A stretch of DNA of 64,000 nt from Candidatus Proximibacter danicus (GCA_016710885.1 JADJUC010000031.1:1-64000); one strand, 5' to 3'; shown: positions 40,228-50,169, counted from the first letter of the stretch. Program-made: numbers and translations. Notes: generated by a model from the sequence alone, not told the origin.

Positions 40228-40819
40228 GCAGCAGTGCCGTTTCGTGCAGCGGCAAACCCATGACGCCGGTGTAGCTGCCGGCGATGTGCTCGACAAAAAC
40301 GCCGGCGCGCCCCTGAATGCCATAGGCTCCGGCCTTGTCCATCGGTTCGCCGCTCTCGACGTAGCGGCGGATATCGGCCACATCGAGCGCGGAAAAACGG
40401 ACATCGCTGACGGACAATGCCGTCTCGACACGCGTATCAAGGCAGATGGCAACTGCCGTCAATACCCGGTGCGTCTTGCCGGAGAGTTGCGTAAGAATGC
40501 GCATGGCATCGTCGGCATCTACCGGCTTGCCGATCACTTGGCCTTCAAATTCGATGGTCGTGTCGGCCGAGAGCACCAACTGCGGCAGCAGCTTGCGCCA
40601 GCCGACGCAGCGCCAGCCATGTTCGGCTTTGGCGCGGGCAACGCGTTGGACATAGTCGATCGGATCTTCGCCGGGCAGTGGCGTTTCGTCGGTTTCCTTG
40701 TCGGCGCGTGTACCGTCTCGAAAGATCATGGTGTCGAACTGCACACCGATCTGCGTCAGCAGTTCGCGCCGGCGCGGGCTGCGCGAGGCGAGGTGGATAC
40801 GGGGCGCGAGCTGGCTCAT
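40202..40819 (-). CDS. maf: Maf-family nucleotide pyrophosphatase
   Basis: 205 aa. HLASRSPRRRELL (P-loop-like), LSADTTIEFEGQVIGKP and DKAGAYGIQG are Maf/YhdE motifs. Hydrolyses dTTP/UTP or modified nucleotides to monophosphates, limiting misincorporation. Seven bp downstream of rlmH. Convergent with and overlapping the 3' end of the glycosyltransferase-like gene by 26 bp. Confidence 0.95.
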   Translation of the reverse strand: MSQLAPRIHLASRSPRRRELLTQIGVQFDTMIFRDGTRADKETDETPLPGEDPIDYVQRVARAKAEHGWRCVGWRKLLPQLVLSADTTIEFEGQVIGKPVDADDAMRILTQLSGKTHRVLTAVAICLDTRVETALSVSDVRFSALDVADIRRYVESGEPMDKAGAYGIQGRAGVFVEHIAGSYTGVMGLPLHETALLLRRFGHPV

Positions 40820-40826
40820 GCGGGTT

Positions 40827-41297
40827 TCATCCTTCCCGGTGGTACGGGTGGTTCTTTATGACACTGACCGCACGATAGAGTTGCTCGCACAGCACCAGCC
40901 GGGCCATGGCGTGCGGCAGGGTCAGGCTGGACAGGCGGATCATTTCATCCGCGCCATCCTTCAGTTCCGGATCGAGACCGTCGGCGCCGCCGATCAGGAA
41001 GGCGGTGTCGCCCCCTTCCTGCATCCAGTGTTCGAGGCGCTGCGCCAGTTGCTGTGTTGTCAGGTCCTTGCCGCGCTCGTCGAGGGCGATGCTGCGGCTG
41101 CAGCCGGCGATGGCCGGAGCAATGCGTGCCTTTTCGGCCGCAGTGAGCTGCTCCCGGGTCTTGCTACCCCTGGGTTCCGGCTTGATTTCAATGACCGAGA
41201 GCGGCAGTTCGCGCGGCATGCGCTTGATGTATTCGCTGCATCCACTCGCCACCCAATCCGGCATCTTGTGGCCGACGGCGGCGATCAGCAGCTTCAT
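40827..41297 (-). CDS. rlmH: 23S rRNA pseudouridine-1915 N3-methyltransferase
   Basis: 156 aa from ATG 41297. SPOUT fold with SAM-binding knot: AFLIGGADGLDPELKDGADEM and LPHAMARLVLCEQLYRAVSVIKNHPYHR. Methylates pseudouridine 1915 in helix 69 of 23S rRNA. The start overlaps the rsfS stop by 4 bp (ATGA). Confidence 0.97.
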   Translation of the reverse strand: MKLLIAAVGHKMPDWVASGCSEYIKRMPRELPLSVIEIKPEPRGSKTREQLTAAEKARIAPAIAGCSRSIALDERGKDLTTQQLAQRLEHWMQEGGDTAFLIGGADGLDPELKDGADEMIRLSSLTLPHAMARLVLCEQLYRAVSVIKNHPYHREG

Positions 41298-41680
41298 GCC
41301 GCTGCGTTGCTCTCGCCGTCGGCATCCTCTGCAGCCTTCTTGCGGCTGCGCGCCGTCGGGCGGGCAGACCACAGTTCCTCAAGGTTGTAGTGGATGCGAA
41401 CGGCCGGCTGCATGACATGGACGACAATGTCGCCCAGGTCGACCAGCACCCATTCACCGTTGTCCTCGCCTTCCGTCGACAATACCTCGCCGCCGGCCTC
41501 CGTTACCTTGTCGTGCACGCTGCGCGCGAGCGCTTTCACCTGGCGATTGGAGTCGCCGCTGACAATCACGATGCGATCGAACAAAGAGGTCAGTTTCGAG
41601 GTGTTGAGAACTTCGATGTCGCGGCCCTTGATGTCTTCAAGGGCGGTGACGACAATTTTTTGCAGCTTTTTAAGATCCAT
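41294..41680 (-). CDS. rsfS: Ribosomal silencing factor
   Basis: 128 aa from ATG 41680. DUF143 motifs: TSLFDRIVIVSGDSNRQVKALARSVHDKV and VLVDLGDIVVHVMQPAVRIHYNLEELW. Binds uL14 on the 50S subunit and blocks subunit joining during starvation. Ala/Glu-rich C-terminal tail. Downstream of nadD with an 11-bp overlap. Confidence 0.97.
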   Translation of the reverse strand: MDLKKLQKIVVTALEDIKGRDIEVLNTSKLTSLFDRIVIVSGDSNRQVKALARSVHDKVTEAGGEVLSTEGEDNGEWVLVDLGDIVVHVMQPAVRIHYNLEELWSARPTARSRKKAAEDADGESNAAA

Positions 41681-42335
41681 CGCTGCTTCTATAGAGGTTG
41701 TGAAGGTGAATATAGTCGATAACCGGCTGGGGCAGCAAATAGCGCAGGCTATCTCCTGCAGCGAGTTGTGCGCGTATTGCGGTCGCAGAAATGGCAAGCG
41801 GCGTCATTGCGTAAGTGGTGATTTTACCTGCGGTTTCAGCGGCCAGCGCCGGTGCTTCTGCCAATCGCTGTCGGTGTTCGTCGGCGAGCGCCTCCGGTAG
41901 CGTTTCCACATCAATGACGAAGCCAGGACGATGGGCGACCGCTATGTGGGCCAGCGAAAAAATTTCCTGCCAGCGATGCCAGTCTGGCAGGCCGGCATAG
42001 GCATCGGCACCGAGCAGCAGGACCAGCGGTTGCGTCGGACCGAACTTCTGACGGAGGCGTTCAAGTGTCGGCACCGTGTAGCTGATTTCGTCACGCTCAA
42101 CTTCGGCACGATCGATGCTGAAGCGCGGATTGCCGGCGGTGGCGATCTGTACCATCTGTAACCGGTGCATCGGGGCGACCTGCGGTGTTTCGCGGTGCCT
42201 TGGCTGTCCGGCAGGAACCCAGCGTACGCCGGCCAACCCCAGCTTGTCGGCAGCTTCTTCGGCCAGACGGAGGTGACCCAGATGCACCGGATCGAAAGTG
42301 CCGCCGAAAATGCCGATAGGCGATTGCTCACGCAT
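41670..42335 (-). CDS. nadD: Nicotinate-nucleotide adenylyltransferase
   Basis: 221 aa from ATG 42335. GIFGGTFDPVHLGHLRLAEEA holds the nucleotidyltransferase HxGH-type motif (H-L-G-H), and ISATAIRAQLAAGDSLRYLLP is the C-terminal ISxTxIR motif. Converts NaMN to NaAD in NAD synthesis. Its start overlaps the end of the preceding membrane-protein gene by 8 bp. Confidence 0.97.
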   Translation of the reverse strand: MREQSPIGIFGGTFDPVHLGHLRLAEEAADKLGLAGVRWVPAGQPRHRETPQVAPMHRLQMVQIATAGNPRFSIDRAEVERDEISYTVPTLERLRQKFGPTQPLVLLLGADAYAGLPDWHRWQEIFSLAHIAVAHRPGFVIDVETLPEALADEHRQRLAEAPALAAETAGKITTYAMTPLAISATAIRAQLAAGDSLRYLLPQPVIDYIHLHNLYRSSDGS

Positions 42336-43143
42336 CGACGGGGGGCTCGTCTTGGGCGTTGGGGTCGGTGGGCCCAACCGGGGTCGTGATAAAAACCTCG
42401 CGGTAGCTGACATAGAAACTGGCAACCAATGTCGGTGCGAGGACAAATACCAGCGGCAGGGTGAACAGCGTTGTGGCGACACCGGCCGCTTCCGGCACGA
42501 TGGCGACGAGGATGCCGAGGACCAATCCGGGGAGCAGTCCGCCGAAGATCAACGCGCAAATGCCGTAGGCGAGGAAGGGGCGCCAATTGCGCAGGCAGGC
42601 GGCAAGGCTGAAGAAGAGCGCCTTGCCGGCGGTGAAACCGTGCCAGGCGACGAGTACTGGCGCGTACCACCAGGCCATGACTATCGGTGTCATCAGTATC
42701 AGCGCGATCTGGGCGGCAGCAAGAAATTCACCGCTGGCGATTTCTTCCGGCGTCGGGCGATAACCGCCGACCATTGTTTGCAGGAAAAGCCCGCCGTCGG
42801 CGATGGCCGACATGCCGAGCGCCACAATTGATGCGCCGAGATAAAGACCGCCGAGGGTAAGCAGGGTTTTCGTTTGCGTGCGAAACCCCGAAAACAGCAC
42901 CTGCACTTCCAGTGGGCGACCGGCATCCAGATTTCGGCTGGCATTCATCAGGCTGACTGAAAAGGCGGGAATGCTGAGCGTGGCGATGACCGGCCCGATC
43001 AAGGGCAGCGAATTGACCAGTGCGATGATCATCCAGTAGGCAAGAATGATCAGCGTCAGCAGCGGCGGATTCTTGAGAAATATCGTCAGGCCGGCGGCAA
43101 GCCAGCCCCAGCCCTGTCGGGCGGTAAGCTTTTGCGCCTGCAC
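42328..43143 (-). CDS. BPSS1780-type multi-pass membrane protein
   Basis: 271 aa, starting MQAQKLTARQGWGWLAAGLTIF. About six hydrophobic segments (LLTLIILAYWMIIALV, GLYLGASIVALGM, IALILMTPIVMAWWYAPVLVAW, YGICALIFGGLLPGLVLGI) and the W-rich ALVAWHG-type loop fit the betaproteobacterial BPSS1780 family. Function unknown. Paired with the similar gene just upstream. Confidence 0.8.
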   Translation of the reverse strand: MQAQKLTARQGWGWLAAGLTIFLKNPPLLTLIILAYWMIIALVNSLPLIGPVIATLSIPAFSVSLMNASRNLDAGRPLEVQVLFSGFRTQTKTLLTLGGLYLGASIVALGMSAIADGGLFLQTMVGGYRPTPEEIASGEFLAAAQIALILMTPIVMAWWYAPVLVAWHGFTAGKALFFSLAACLRNWRPFLAYGICALIFGGLLPGLVLGILVAIVPEAAGVATTLFTLPLVFVLAPTLVASFYVSYREVFITTPVGPTDPNAQDEPPVDA

Positions 43144-43188
43144 GTCAGTCCTTTGTCAGCGTGGGTTGTAAAGAGCTTTTCATCTTGC

Positions 43189-43935
43189 TCAGCCGAGAAA
43201 AATGTCCTTGTAGGCAGCGTACAGGGCACCAAAAAGTACCGGCATCAGGACGAGGAAGCCGAGGCCCATGGGCAGGGCGGCAAAAAAGCTCAGAACGAGA
43301 ACGATCAGGCCGAAAACCATCATCACCAGCCAGTTCTTCATGTTGGCAGCAAAGCTGGCCTTGAGTGCAGGTACGGGCGCCATGTCGTTGAAATAAACCA
43401 GTGCCGGTGCGAAACATATGGCCATGAGCAACGGTATGCCGAGCAGCAGCGAGAGCAGTCCGGCGATGGCGATGCCACCCAGACCGATGCCAGCTCCGAC
43501 ACCCGGCTGCCCGGCAACTCCGGCTATCAGACCCCCGGCAATGCTTCCGCCAGCAAGCACCATCACTATTAGTCCGATGACAAGCCAGCCTGCCATATAG
43601 ATAACGCCGAGCATGATCAGCGGGCCGGTTTGTTGCTGGAATCCGGCAAAAAGATCGCCGATCTCGAATTGGCCTTCGTCAGAAAGGCGGCGGATGGCGT
43701 GCAGCATGCCGGCTGCCAGTATTGGCATCAGCAGGTTGGCTGCGAGGGCGCCGATGACAGGCACGATCTGCAAGCCGAAAAAAACGACCAGCAGCAGAAC
43801 CGAGATGGCCAGCCACAAGCCCGGGTTGGCGATGAACACGGCCCATCCCTGACGCAGCCAGTTGAAAGCACTGTCGGGTGGCGCGACGCGTGGTTCGCCA
43901 GAAAAAGCGGTGGGGGTGAGCGGAAACTGTTCCAT
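43189..43935 (-). CDS. BPSS1780-type multi-pass membrane protein (second copy)
   Basis: 248 aa. It shares the pattern of its downstream neighbour: NWLRQGWAVFIANPGLWLAISVLLLVVFF, LIMLGVIYMAGWLVIGLIVMVL, LMAICFAPALVYFNDMAPVPALKASFAANMKNW. The cytoplasmic N-terminus is Pro-rich. Probably an ancient tandem duplication; the two may form a heteromer. Function unknown. Confidence 0.8.
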   Translation of the reverse strand: MEQFPLTPTAFSGEPRVAPPDSAFNWLRQGWAVFIANPGLWLAISVLLLVVFFGLQIVPVIGALAANLLMPILAAGMLHAIRRLSDEGQFEIGDLFAGFQQQTGPLIMLGVIYMAGWLVIGLIVMVLAGGSIAGGLIAGVAGQPGVGAGIGLGGIAIAGLLSLLLGIPLLMAICFAPALVYFNDMAPVPALKASFAANMKNWLVMMVFGLIVLVLSFFAALPMGLGFLVLMPVLFGALYAAYKDIFLG

Positions 43936-44073
43936 GGCGATTTCCTTGTGAGAGGAGCAGGAATGCTAGCCCGGCCATCAGGTGCAGGCAAGCGGCGTCG
44001 GCTGCAAGGTGGGCGCAGCCTGCGATGGCGTCAGGAGGGCCGAGGCCGGCCCAGCGTCAGTGGATACTGGAAA

Positions 44074-44412
44074 TCAGAAGGTTTTGATGATCCACATCGG
44101 GACGCGGACACGGTCGTCCAGCGTTTCCATGCGGGCGAAGTTGCCGTCGCCCTGCGTGTCGACGAGGTAGTAGGGCACGCCATGTGGCGGTGTCACCTTG
44201 AGCATGTAGAGCCGGCCATCGCGACGATATTCCTCGACGGTGTCGCCGTCGCGCTTGCGGATCGTTACCTGTGGCTCAAGCGACTCGTCGAATGGCACGA
44301 TCTCCGGCGGGGGCGGCGGGATTGCCGGCAACGGCTGCAGATCAGCTGGCTTGCCAGTCTGGGCGAGAGCGGTGGTAGCAACGAAAGCCAGCAGAAGGAA
44401 AAGACGGCGCAT
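44074..44412 (-). CDS. DUF2782-family periplasmic protein
   Basis: 112 aa. Signal peptide MRRLFLLLAFVATTALA. Pro-rich segment (PAIPPPPPEIVPF), then EPQVTIRKRDGDTVEEYRRDGRLYMLKVTPPHGVPYYLVD, the DUF2782 core. Commonly found near polA in betaproteobacteria. Function unknown. Confidence 0.85.
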   Translation of the reverse strand: MRRLFLLLAFVATTALAQTGKPADLQPLPAIPPPPPEIVPFDESLEPQVTIRKRDGDTVEEYRRDGRLYMLKVTPPHGVPYYLVDTQGDGNFARMETLDDRVRVPMWIIKTF

Positions 44413-44443
44413 GGAAAATCCCCGGAAAGTAGCCCGAATTGTA

Positions 44444-45172
44444 TTACAGGTTGAGCAGCATCTCGCGTTCGTCTGGCAGCGGTGCGAAGCCCCGGTTTTC
44501 GTAATGCTTGAAAATGGCTTCGACCACTTCCTCCGGTTTGTCGAGCAACTGGATCAGGTTCATGTCTTCCGGAGAAATCATTTTTTCCTCGACCAGCCGT
44601 TCGCGGAACCAGTCGATCATCCCCTGCCAGAACGGGGTGTGGACCAGAATGATCGGAATCCGGCGGCTTTTCCCGGTCTGGATCAGCGTCAGCGCCTCCA
44701 GCAACTCATCCAGGGTGCCGAAGCCGCCAGGCATGACGACGTAGGCGCTGGCGAACTTGACGAACATGTACTTGCGGGCGAAGAAGTGGCGGAAGGACTG
44801 GGAGATGTCCTGATAGCCGTTGGAATTCTGCTCGTGTGGCAGCTGGATGTTGAGGCCGACCGAGGGACTCTTGCCGAAGAAGGCGCCCTTGTTGGCGGCC
44901 TCCATGATGCCGGGGCCGCCGCCGGAAATGACGGAGAAGCCGGAATCCGAGAGCTGGCGGGCGATCGCTTCGGTCAGCTCGTAGTAGGGCGAGCCCTCGG
45001 CAACCCGTGCGCTGCCGAAGATGGAGACGGCCGGGCGGATGGCGGCAAGCCTTTCGGTGGCCTCGACGAACTCTGCCATAATGCCGAAGATCCGCCAGGA
45101 TTCCCGTGCCGAGATGGCTTGTTTCAGGCTGTCCGGGTCCGCCAGGGGCGGCAACTTGTCTTTTTCGCTCAT
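44444..45172 (-). CDS. LOG/TIGR00730-family Rossmann protein
   Basis: 242 aa. FSVISGGGPGIMEAANKGA and VVMPGGFGTLDELLEALTLIQTGK are the PGGxGTxxE nucleotide-binding signature of LOG (lysine decarboxylase-like) proteins, many of which are phosphoribohydrolases releasing cytokinin-type bases or free nucleobases. Divergent from polA with 11 bp between the start codons, so their promoters overlap the coding regions. Confidence 0.9.
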   Translation of the reverse strand: MSEKDKLPPLADPDSLKQAISARESWRIFGIMAEFVEATERLAAIRPAVSIFGSARVAEGSPYYELTEAIARQLSDSGFSVISGGGPGIMEAANKGAFFGKSPSVGLNIQLPHEQNSNGYQDISQSFRHFFARKYMFVKFASAYVVMPGGFGTLDELLEALTLIQTGKSRRIPIILVHTPFWQGMIDWFRERLVEEKMISPEDMNLIQLLDKPEEVVEAIFKHYENRGFAPLPDEREMLLNL

Positions 45173-45183
45173 TTTTATTCTCT

Positions 45184-47935
45184 ATGTCCGTGCTGCTACT
45201 GGTCGACGGTTCGTCCTACCTCTATCGCGCATTTCATGCGCTGCCCGACCTGCGTAACCAGCAGAACGAGCCGACGGGTGCCGTCGTCGGTGTGCTGAAC
45301 ATGCTACGCCGGCTGGAAAGCGACTACAAGGCGAAGGACGTGGTCTGGAAAGCCTGTGTTTTTGACGCCAAAGGCAAGACTTTCCGCGATGACTGGTATC
45401 CCGAATACAAGGCCAACCGGCCGCCGATGCCGGATGATCTGGTGCGCCAGATCGAGCCGCTGCACGCCTGCATCGAAGCGCTCGGCTGGCCGCTGATCAT
45501 GGAATCCGGCGTCGAAGCCGACGACGTCATTGGTACGCTGGCGCGGCAGGCGGCGGCGCAGGGCATCGAAGTCATCATTTCGACCGGCGACAAGGATCTG
45601 GCGCAACTGGTCGGCCCGCATGTCACGCTGGTCAACACCATGAGCAATGAAGTGCTCGACGAAGCCGGCGTGCTGGCCAAGTTCGGCGTGCCGCCGGAGC
45701 GCATCGTCGACTACCTGACGCTGATGGGCGACACCGTGGACAACGTGCCGGGCGTGAGCAAATGCGGCCCGAAGACGGCGGTGAAATGGCTGGCCCAGTA
45801 CGGCACGCTGGACAATCTGGTGGCGCATGCCGACGAGGTTGGCGGCGTGGTCGGCGAGAACCTGCGCCAGGCCTTGGGTTTCCTGCCGCTCGGCCGCAAG
45901 CTGGTGACCGTGGCCTGCGACCTGCCCCTGTCGGTTACGCCGCAGACGCTGACGCCAAGGCCGATGCAGCGCGAGAAGCTGGTTGAGCTGTTTACCCGGA
46001 TCGAATCGAGAAGCTGGCTGAGGGAAGTGAGTCAGCCGGAAAGCGTCAGCTCGGCAGGCTGCGCCCGCGTCCCGTGGCAACGCGCCTGCCCCGGGCGTTT
46101 GCCCCTGGATTCGTTGTTCGAACCCGACCGCTCCGGCCTACGAAACCGTATTCGATTGGGCTACTTTCGAGCGCTGGCTGGCGAAGATCAACGCTGCCGA
46201 ACTGACCGCGCTGGACACCGAAACCACCAGTCTCGACCCCTTCGCCGCGCGTATCGTCGGTATCTCGCTGGCTACCGCGCCGGGCGAAGCCTGCTACATC
46301 CCGGTGGCGCACCACTACGCCGGCGTGCCGGAACAACTGCCGCGTGACGAAGTGCTGGCGAAATTGAAACCGTGGCTCGAGTCAGCCAAACACGGCAAGC
46401 TCGGCCAGCACCTCAAGTACGACCAGCACGTGCTTGCCAACCACGGTATCGCGCTGGCTGGTGTGGTGCACGACACGCTGCTCGAATCCTATGTGCTGGA
46501 GTCCGACAAGGGGCACGATCTCGGTCAGCTCGCCTCGCGCCATGTCGGGCTCGACACCATTTCCTATGAATCGTTGTGCGGCAAGGGCGCCAAGCAGATC
46601 GGTTTCGACCAGGTCGACATCGAGCGTGCCGGCCAATACTCGGCCGAGGATTCCGATGTGACGCTGCGTGTGCATCAGGCCTTGCTGCCGCGCATCGTCG
46701 CCGATGCCGGGCTGAACCGTATTTACGCCGAGATTGAAATGCCGGTGCGCGAGGTCATCTACCGCATGGAGCGCAACGGCATCCTGATTGACGCCGCATT
46801 GCTGGCCAAGCAGAGCCACGAACTCGGTACGGCGCTGATGGCGCTGGAAAACAAGGCACACGAACTCGCCGGCCAGCCGTTCAACATCAACTCGCCGAAG
46901 CAGCTGGCCGAGATCCTGTTCACCAAGCTCGGCCTGCCGGTGCAGAAGAAGACCCCTTCCGGCGGCCCCTCCACCGACGAGGAGGTGCTGTCGGAACTGG
47001 CGCTCGACTACCCGCTGCCCAAGGTGCTGCTGGAGACGCGCCAGCTCGGGAAACTGAAGAGCACCTACACCGACAAGCTGCCGCGCATGGTCAACGCCGA
47101 CACCGGCCGCGTGCACACCAGCTACTCGCAGGCCAGCGTCATCACCGGCCGGCTGGCGAGTTCCGAGCCGAACCTGCAGAACATCCCGGTGCGCACCGCC
47201 GAGGGCCGTCGCATCCGCGCCGCCTTCGTTGCGCCGCAGGGTTCAAGCATCGTCTCGGCCGACTACTCGCAGATCGAGCTGCGCATCATGGCGCACCTCT
47301 CCGAGGACGCGCGTTTGCTCGAAGCCTTCGCGCAGGGCGAGGATGTGCACCGCGCCACCGCTGCCGAAATCTTCGGCGTGACGCCGCTGGAAGTCGGCCC
47401 GGACCAGCGCCGCGTCGCCAAGGTCATCAACTTCGGCCTGATCTACGGCATGAGCGCCTTCGGCCTGGCCCGCCAGCTCGACCTCGAACGCAGTGCCGCC
47501 GCCGCCTACATCGAGCGCTACTTCACCCGCTACCCCGGTGTTGCCCGCTACATGGAAGAGACGCGAAACGCCGCCAAGCGCGAAGGCTACGTCGAAACCG
47601 TCTTCGGCCGCCGCCTGTGGCTGCCCGACATCCGCTCTAGCCAGGTCGGCCGCCGCCAGGGCGCCGAGCGCGCCGCGATCAACGCGCCGATGCAGGGCAC
47701 CGCCGCCGACCTGATCAAGCTGGCAATGATCGCCGTGCAGCGCTGGCTGGACGAAAGGCAACTGGCGACCAAGCTGGTCCTGCAGGTGCATGACGAGCTG
47801 GTGCTGGAAGTGCCGGATGCCGAGCTGGCGCAGATACGTGCCGAACTGCCGCGGCTGATGACGCAAGTGGCCAAGCTCAAGGTGCCGCTGGTGGTAGAAG
47901 TTGGCGTGGGTGCCAACTGGGATGAGGCGCACTGA
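45184..47935 (+). pseudogene. polA: DNA polymerase I, apparent frameshift in the interdomain linker
   Basis: ATG 45184 begins SVLLLVDGSSYLYRAFHALPDL, the 5'-nuclease domain (SGVEADDVIGTLARQA, GDKDLAQLV, LMGDTVDNVPGV), ending near ESRSWLREVSQPE. One extra base near 46038 is then needed to enter the frame of a Pro/Ala-rich linker (KASARQAAPASRG) and PAYETVFDWATFERWL. The 3'-5' exonuclease follows (ALDTETTSLDPF, so proofreading residues are present), then the polymerase: DYSQIELRIM (motif A), RRVAKVINFGLIYGMS (O-helix) and VHDELVLEVP (motif C). All domains are well conserved. A real break would give a free 5'-nuclease and an unstarted Klenow fragment, so a sequencing indel in the linker is quite possible. 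Confidence 0.85.
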
Positions 47936-47953
47936 GAAACAGGGGGAATGCAA

Positions 47954-48295
47954 ATGAAACGTTCAGGAATGTTGTTGGGTCTGCTGGTGACCCCGTTGTT
48001 TGCTGGTTGCATTGCCGGAACCGAGATGACGGCATTGCCGGCTCGCATTGACTATGTGTGTGCCAACAATCGTGTTTTGCCGGTCGCCCGCGGACAGGAT
48101 GAACGCATGGCAGCCGTACTCGTCGACGGCAAGGAATATCGCCTTTTCCGCGCGAGCAGCGCGGCGCAGGAAAAATACAGCGATGGCCGCTTTTCGCTGT
48201 ACCTCGAAGGCGAGCGGGCCATGCTCGAAGATCTGGGGCGGGTGATCTACGGCCCCTGTGTATCACCGGTCCCGTTGCCGACCTACTACCGCTGA
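47954..48295 (+). CDS. MliC-like lipoprotein
   Basis: 113 aa from ATG 47954 (SD AGGGGGAA). Lipobox in LFAGC (Cys 20 or so). The mature part has IDYVCANNRVLPV, AAVLVDGKEYRLFRASSAAQEKYSDGRFSLYLEGERAMLE, the pattern of MliC/PliC-type lysozyme inhibitors (YxC...AxL..d.ey.L). Inferred to sit in the outer membrane and protect peptidoglycan. Follows polA by 18 bp. Confidence 0.7.
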   Translation: MKRSGMLLGLLVTPLFAGCIAGTEMTALPARIDYVCANNRVLPVARGQDERMAAVLVDGKEYRLFRASSAAQEKYSDGRFSLYLEGERAMLEDLGRVIYGPCVSPVPLPTYYR

Positions 48296-48329
48296 ATGGC
48301 GGCCGGGTATGCCGGCGGCGAGGCGCAAA

Positions 48330-49571
48330 TCAGATGCGCAACAGTTCGGCGAAGCGCCCTGGTTTGTCGAAGCCGAGAAACTCCAGCGCCTGAACGGCCT
48401 GCGTGCTGAATGACGGGTGCGGGTAGAGTCGGTTGAATACTTGCGTGGTTCTGACCAGCATGGCCGGCGAGGGTGTCTCGGGCGCGTTGCAGACGCCGGC
48501 GAGCATCAATCGGAGCAGCCCGAAACGTGAAATCATTCCCAGAAAATGGTGATGCGGCGAGGATGTGCCGAAAGGAAAGGTCTCGCGGAACATTTCGTGC
48601 AAGAGATAGTTGTCGACCAGTACGGGTGTGGCTTCGAGGGCGTACGCCATGCGCTGCAACCCGGTCTGATAGTTCCGGACAACCGGATCCCAGTCGGGCG
48701 GCGTAGTTCCTATGGTGTCAACGCCAAACCCCGCGGCCACAGCGTTCTGGACCATCGCCTGGGTTGGCGAGTTCTTTCTCTCCGCTTGTCCTTGCCAGAG
48801 CTTGAAGAACAGCTGGGCTTGTCCCCAATAGTTGGGGGCCGCTTCGTTGAGCGCTGCCAGCATTGCGCCATTCTCTATCTGGCCGACAAAATCATCGATG
48901 AAACGCGACACATCGAGCGTGCGATTCTCCGCAATGATCGGATCCAGTTGGTGGCAGAAGTGTCCGATGAGTACGAGCCGTTGCCATGGAAGCAGGCCGC
49001 CTTCCCGCATCAACTGAAAGCAGAAGCTACGAATTTCGTTGATGTGTTGCGGGGTCAGCTTTCCCTGTGGGGCTAGCGTCGTCACGGTAGCCGGACGAAT
49101 GGTGATCGGGGCCTCGATCAGGTCGACTGCATCATCGGCCAGCAATGCTTTCCGTGCGGCTTCCGGGCAGGCGAGGTCCAGTGCGTATTCGACTTGTCCG
49201 GCAAGGTCGCGCGTGCGCCTCGGGAAAGTCGCGCAGGTGTTGGACAGATAGTCCTCTCCCAAATCGCGGTGAATTGCACAGGCGCCTTCCTCCAGAAAAG
49301 GGCAATTCTGTGTTTCCGGCACCAAATCGATTCGCGCAGGGTCGCCGCTCACCCTGCGGTCTGGTTTCGCTACAGGTTTGATGAACTGCTTGAAACGATC
49401 ATTGAGATGGGCTTGCTTGACGTGGCGGCAAGCCTTGAGTGTCAGTTCGTCGATCGAAATCTTCCAGCCTGCACAGCACGTGTCCTCACAGGCGGCGCCG
49501 GTACACTGAAAATCCGCGGCATAGCGCGGCATCACGGCGAGACAGTCTCGAATCGGGTGGTGTTTTGGCAT
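48330..49571 (-). CDS. fliB: FliB-like flagellin lysine-N-methylase
   Basis: 413 aa. N-terminal Cys cluster CTGAACEDTCCAGWKI and a second (CPFLEEGACAIHRDLGEDYLSNTCATFPR) form the YkgJ-type metal site of FliB, which methylates surface lysines of flagellin. The C-terminal two thirds are helical (FFKLWQGQAER, YALEATPVLVDNYLLHEMFRETFPFG). No flagellar genes are in the window, so the target is assumed from the family. Confidence 0.8.
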   Translation of the reverse strand: MPKHHPIRDCLAVMPRYAADFQCTGAACEDTCCAGWKISIDELTLKACRHVKQAHLNDRFKQFIKPVAKPDRRVSGDPARIDLVPETQNCPFLEEGACAIHRDLGEDYLSNTCATFPRRTRDLAGQVEYALDLACPEAARKALLADDAVDLIEAPITIRPATVTTLAPQGKLTPQHINEIRSFCFQLMREGGLLPWQRLVLIGHFCHQLDPIIAENRTLDVSRFIDDFVGQIENGAMLAALNEAAPNYWGQAQLFFKLWQGQAERKNSPTQAMVQNAVAAGFGVDTIGTTPPDWDPVVRNYQTGLQRMAYALEATPVLVDNYLLHEMFRETFPFGTSSPHHHFLGMISRFGLLRLMLAGVCNAPETPSPAMLVRTTQVFNRLYPHPSFSTQAVQALEFLGFDKPGRFAELLRI

Positions 49572-49641
49572 GGCAACAAATGTACGGAGTTAGTAGCAGC
49601 CTGTCTATCCGGGTCCCGGAGCCGGGATCGGGCCTACCGAC

Positions 49642-50169
49642 TCAATCGGCGGCAGCCCACGAGAGCATCACGCATTCGCCGTAATCGAACTTCAGCTGCG
49701 ACCATTCCGTCACCGACAGTTGCCGCACATGGCCCACCGCGGCTCGTATCACGCCAGCGTGAGTGACCACGACACAAGCCGGTAAACCTTCCGCTGCCAG
49801 CCCGTTCAGGCAAGCCACACTGCGTGCCTGCAGCATTGCCGCTGACTCGCCACCCGGTGGTGCGTGGTGCAGCAGGTTGGCAGCCCAGGCATCGAGGGCC
49901 TCGATGCTGATTTCGTCCCAGCGCTTTCCTTCCCATTCGCCGAAGTGCATCTCCATCAACCCGGTTTCGAAGCGGGGTGCCGGATGCAGGGCTTCGGCCA
50001 ATGCCCGGCAGCGTTGCAGCGGGCTGGAAATCAGTGGCAGGTCGGTGGGGAGTTGCGTGCGCAGGGCCGTCGCCGTTTGTTCCACGTCCAGCGCCGGCAA
50101 ATCGAGCTGCCCGTAGCAGACACCGTCTGCAACCTGCGGCCGGGGGTGGCGGATCAGGAAAACCTGCAC
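49642..50169 (-). CDS. cobC: Histidine phosphatase, alpha-ribazole phosphatase-like
   Basis: 175 aa. Phosphatase motif LIRHPRPQ (catalytic His 8; RHP instead of RHG), second box MEMHFGEWEGKRWDEI and VVTHAGVIRA. Position next to cobS and cobT implies removal of phosphate from alpha-ribazole or adenosylcobalamin 5'-phosphate. Its start overlaps the cobS stop by 16 bp. Confidence 0.85.
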   Translation of the reverse strand: MQVFLIRHPRPQVADGVCYGQLDLPALDVEQTATALRTQLPTDLPLISSPLQRCRALAEALHPAPRFETGLMEMHFGEWEGKRWDEISIEALDAWAANLLHHAPPGGESAAMLQARSVACLNGLAAEGLPACVVVTHAGVIRAAVGHVRQLSVTEWSQLKFDYGECVMLSWAAAD

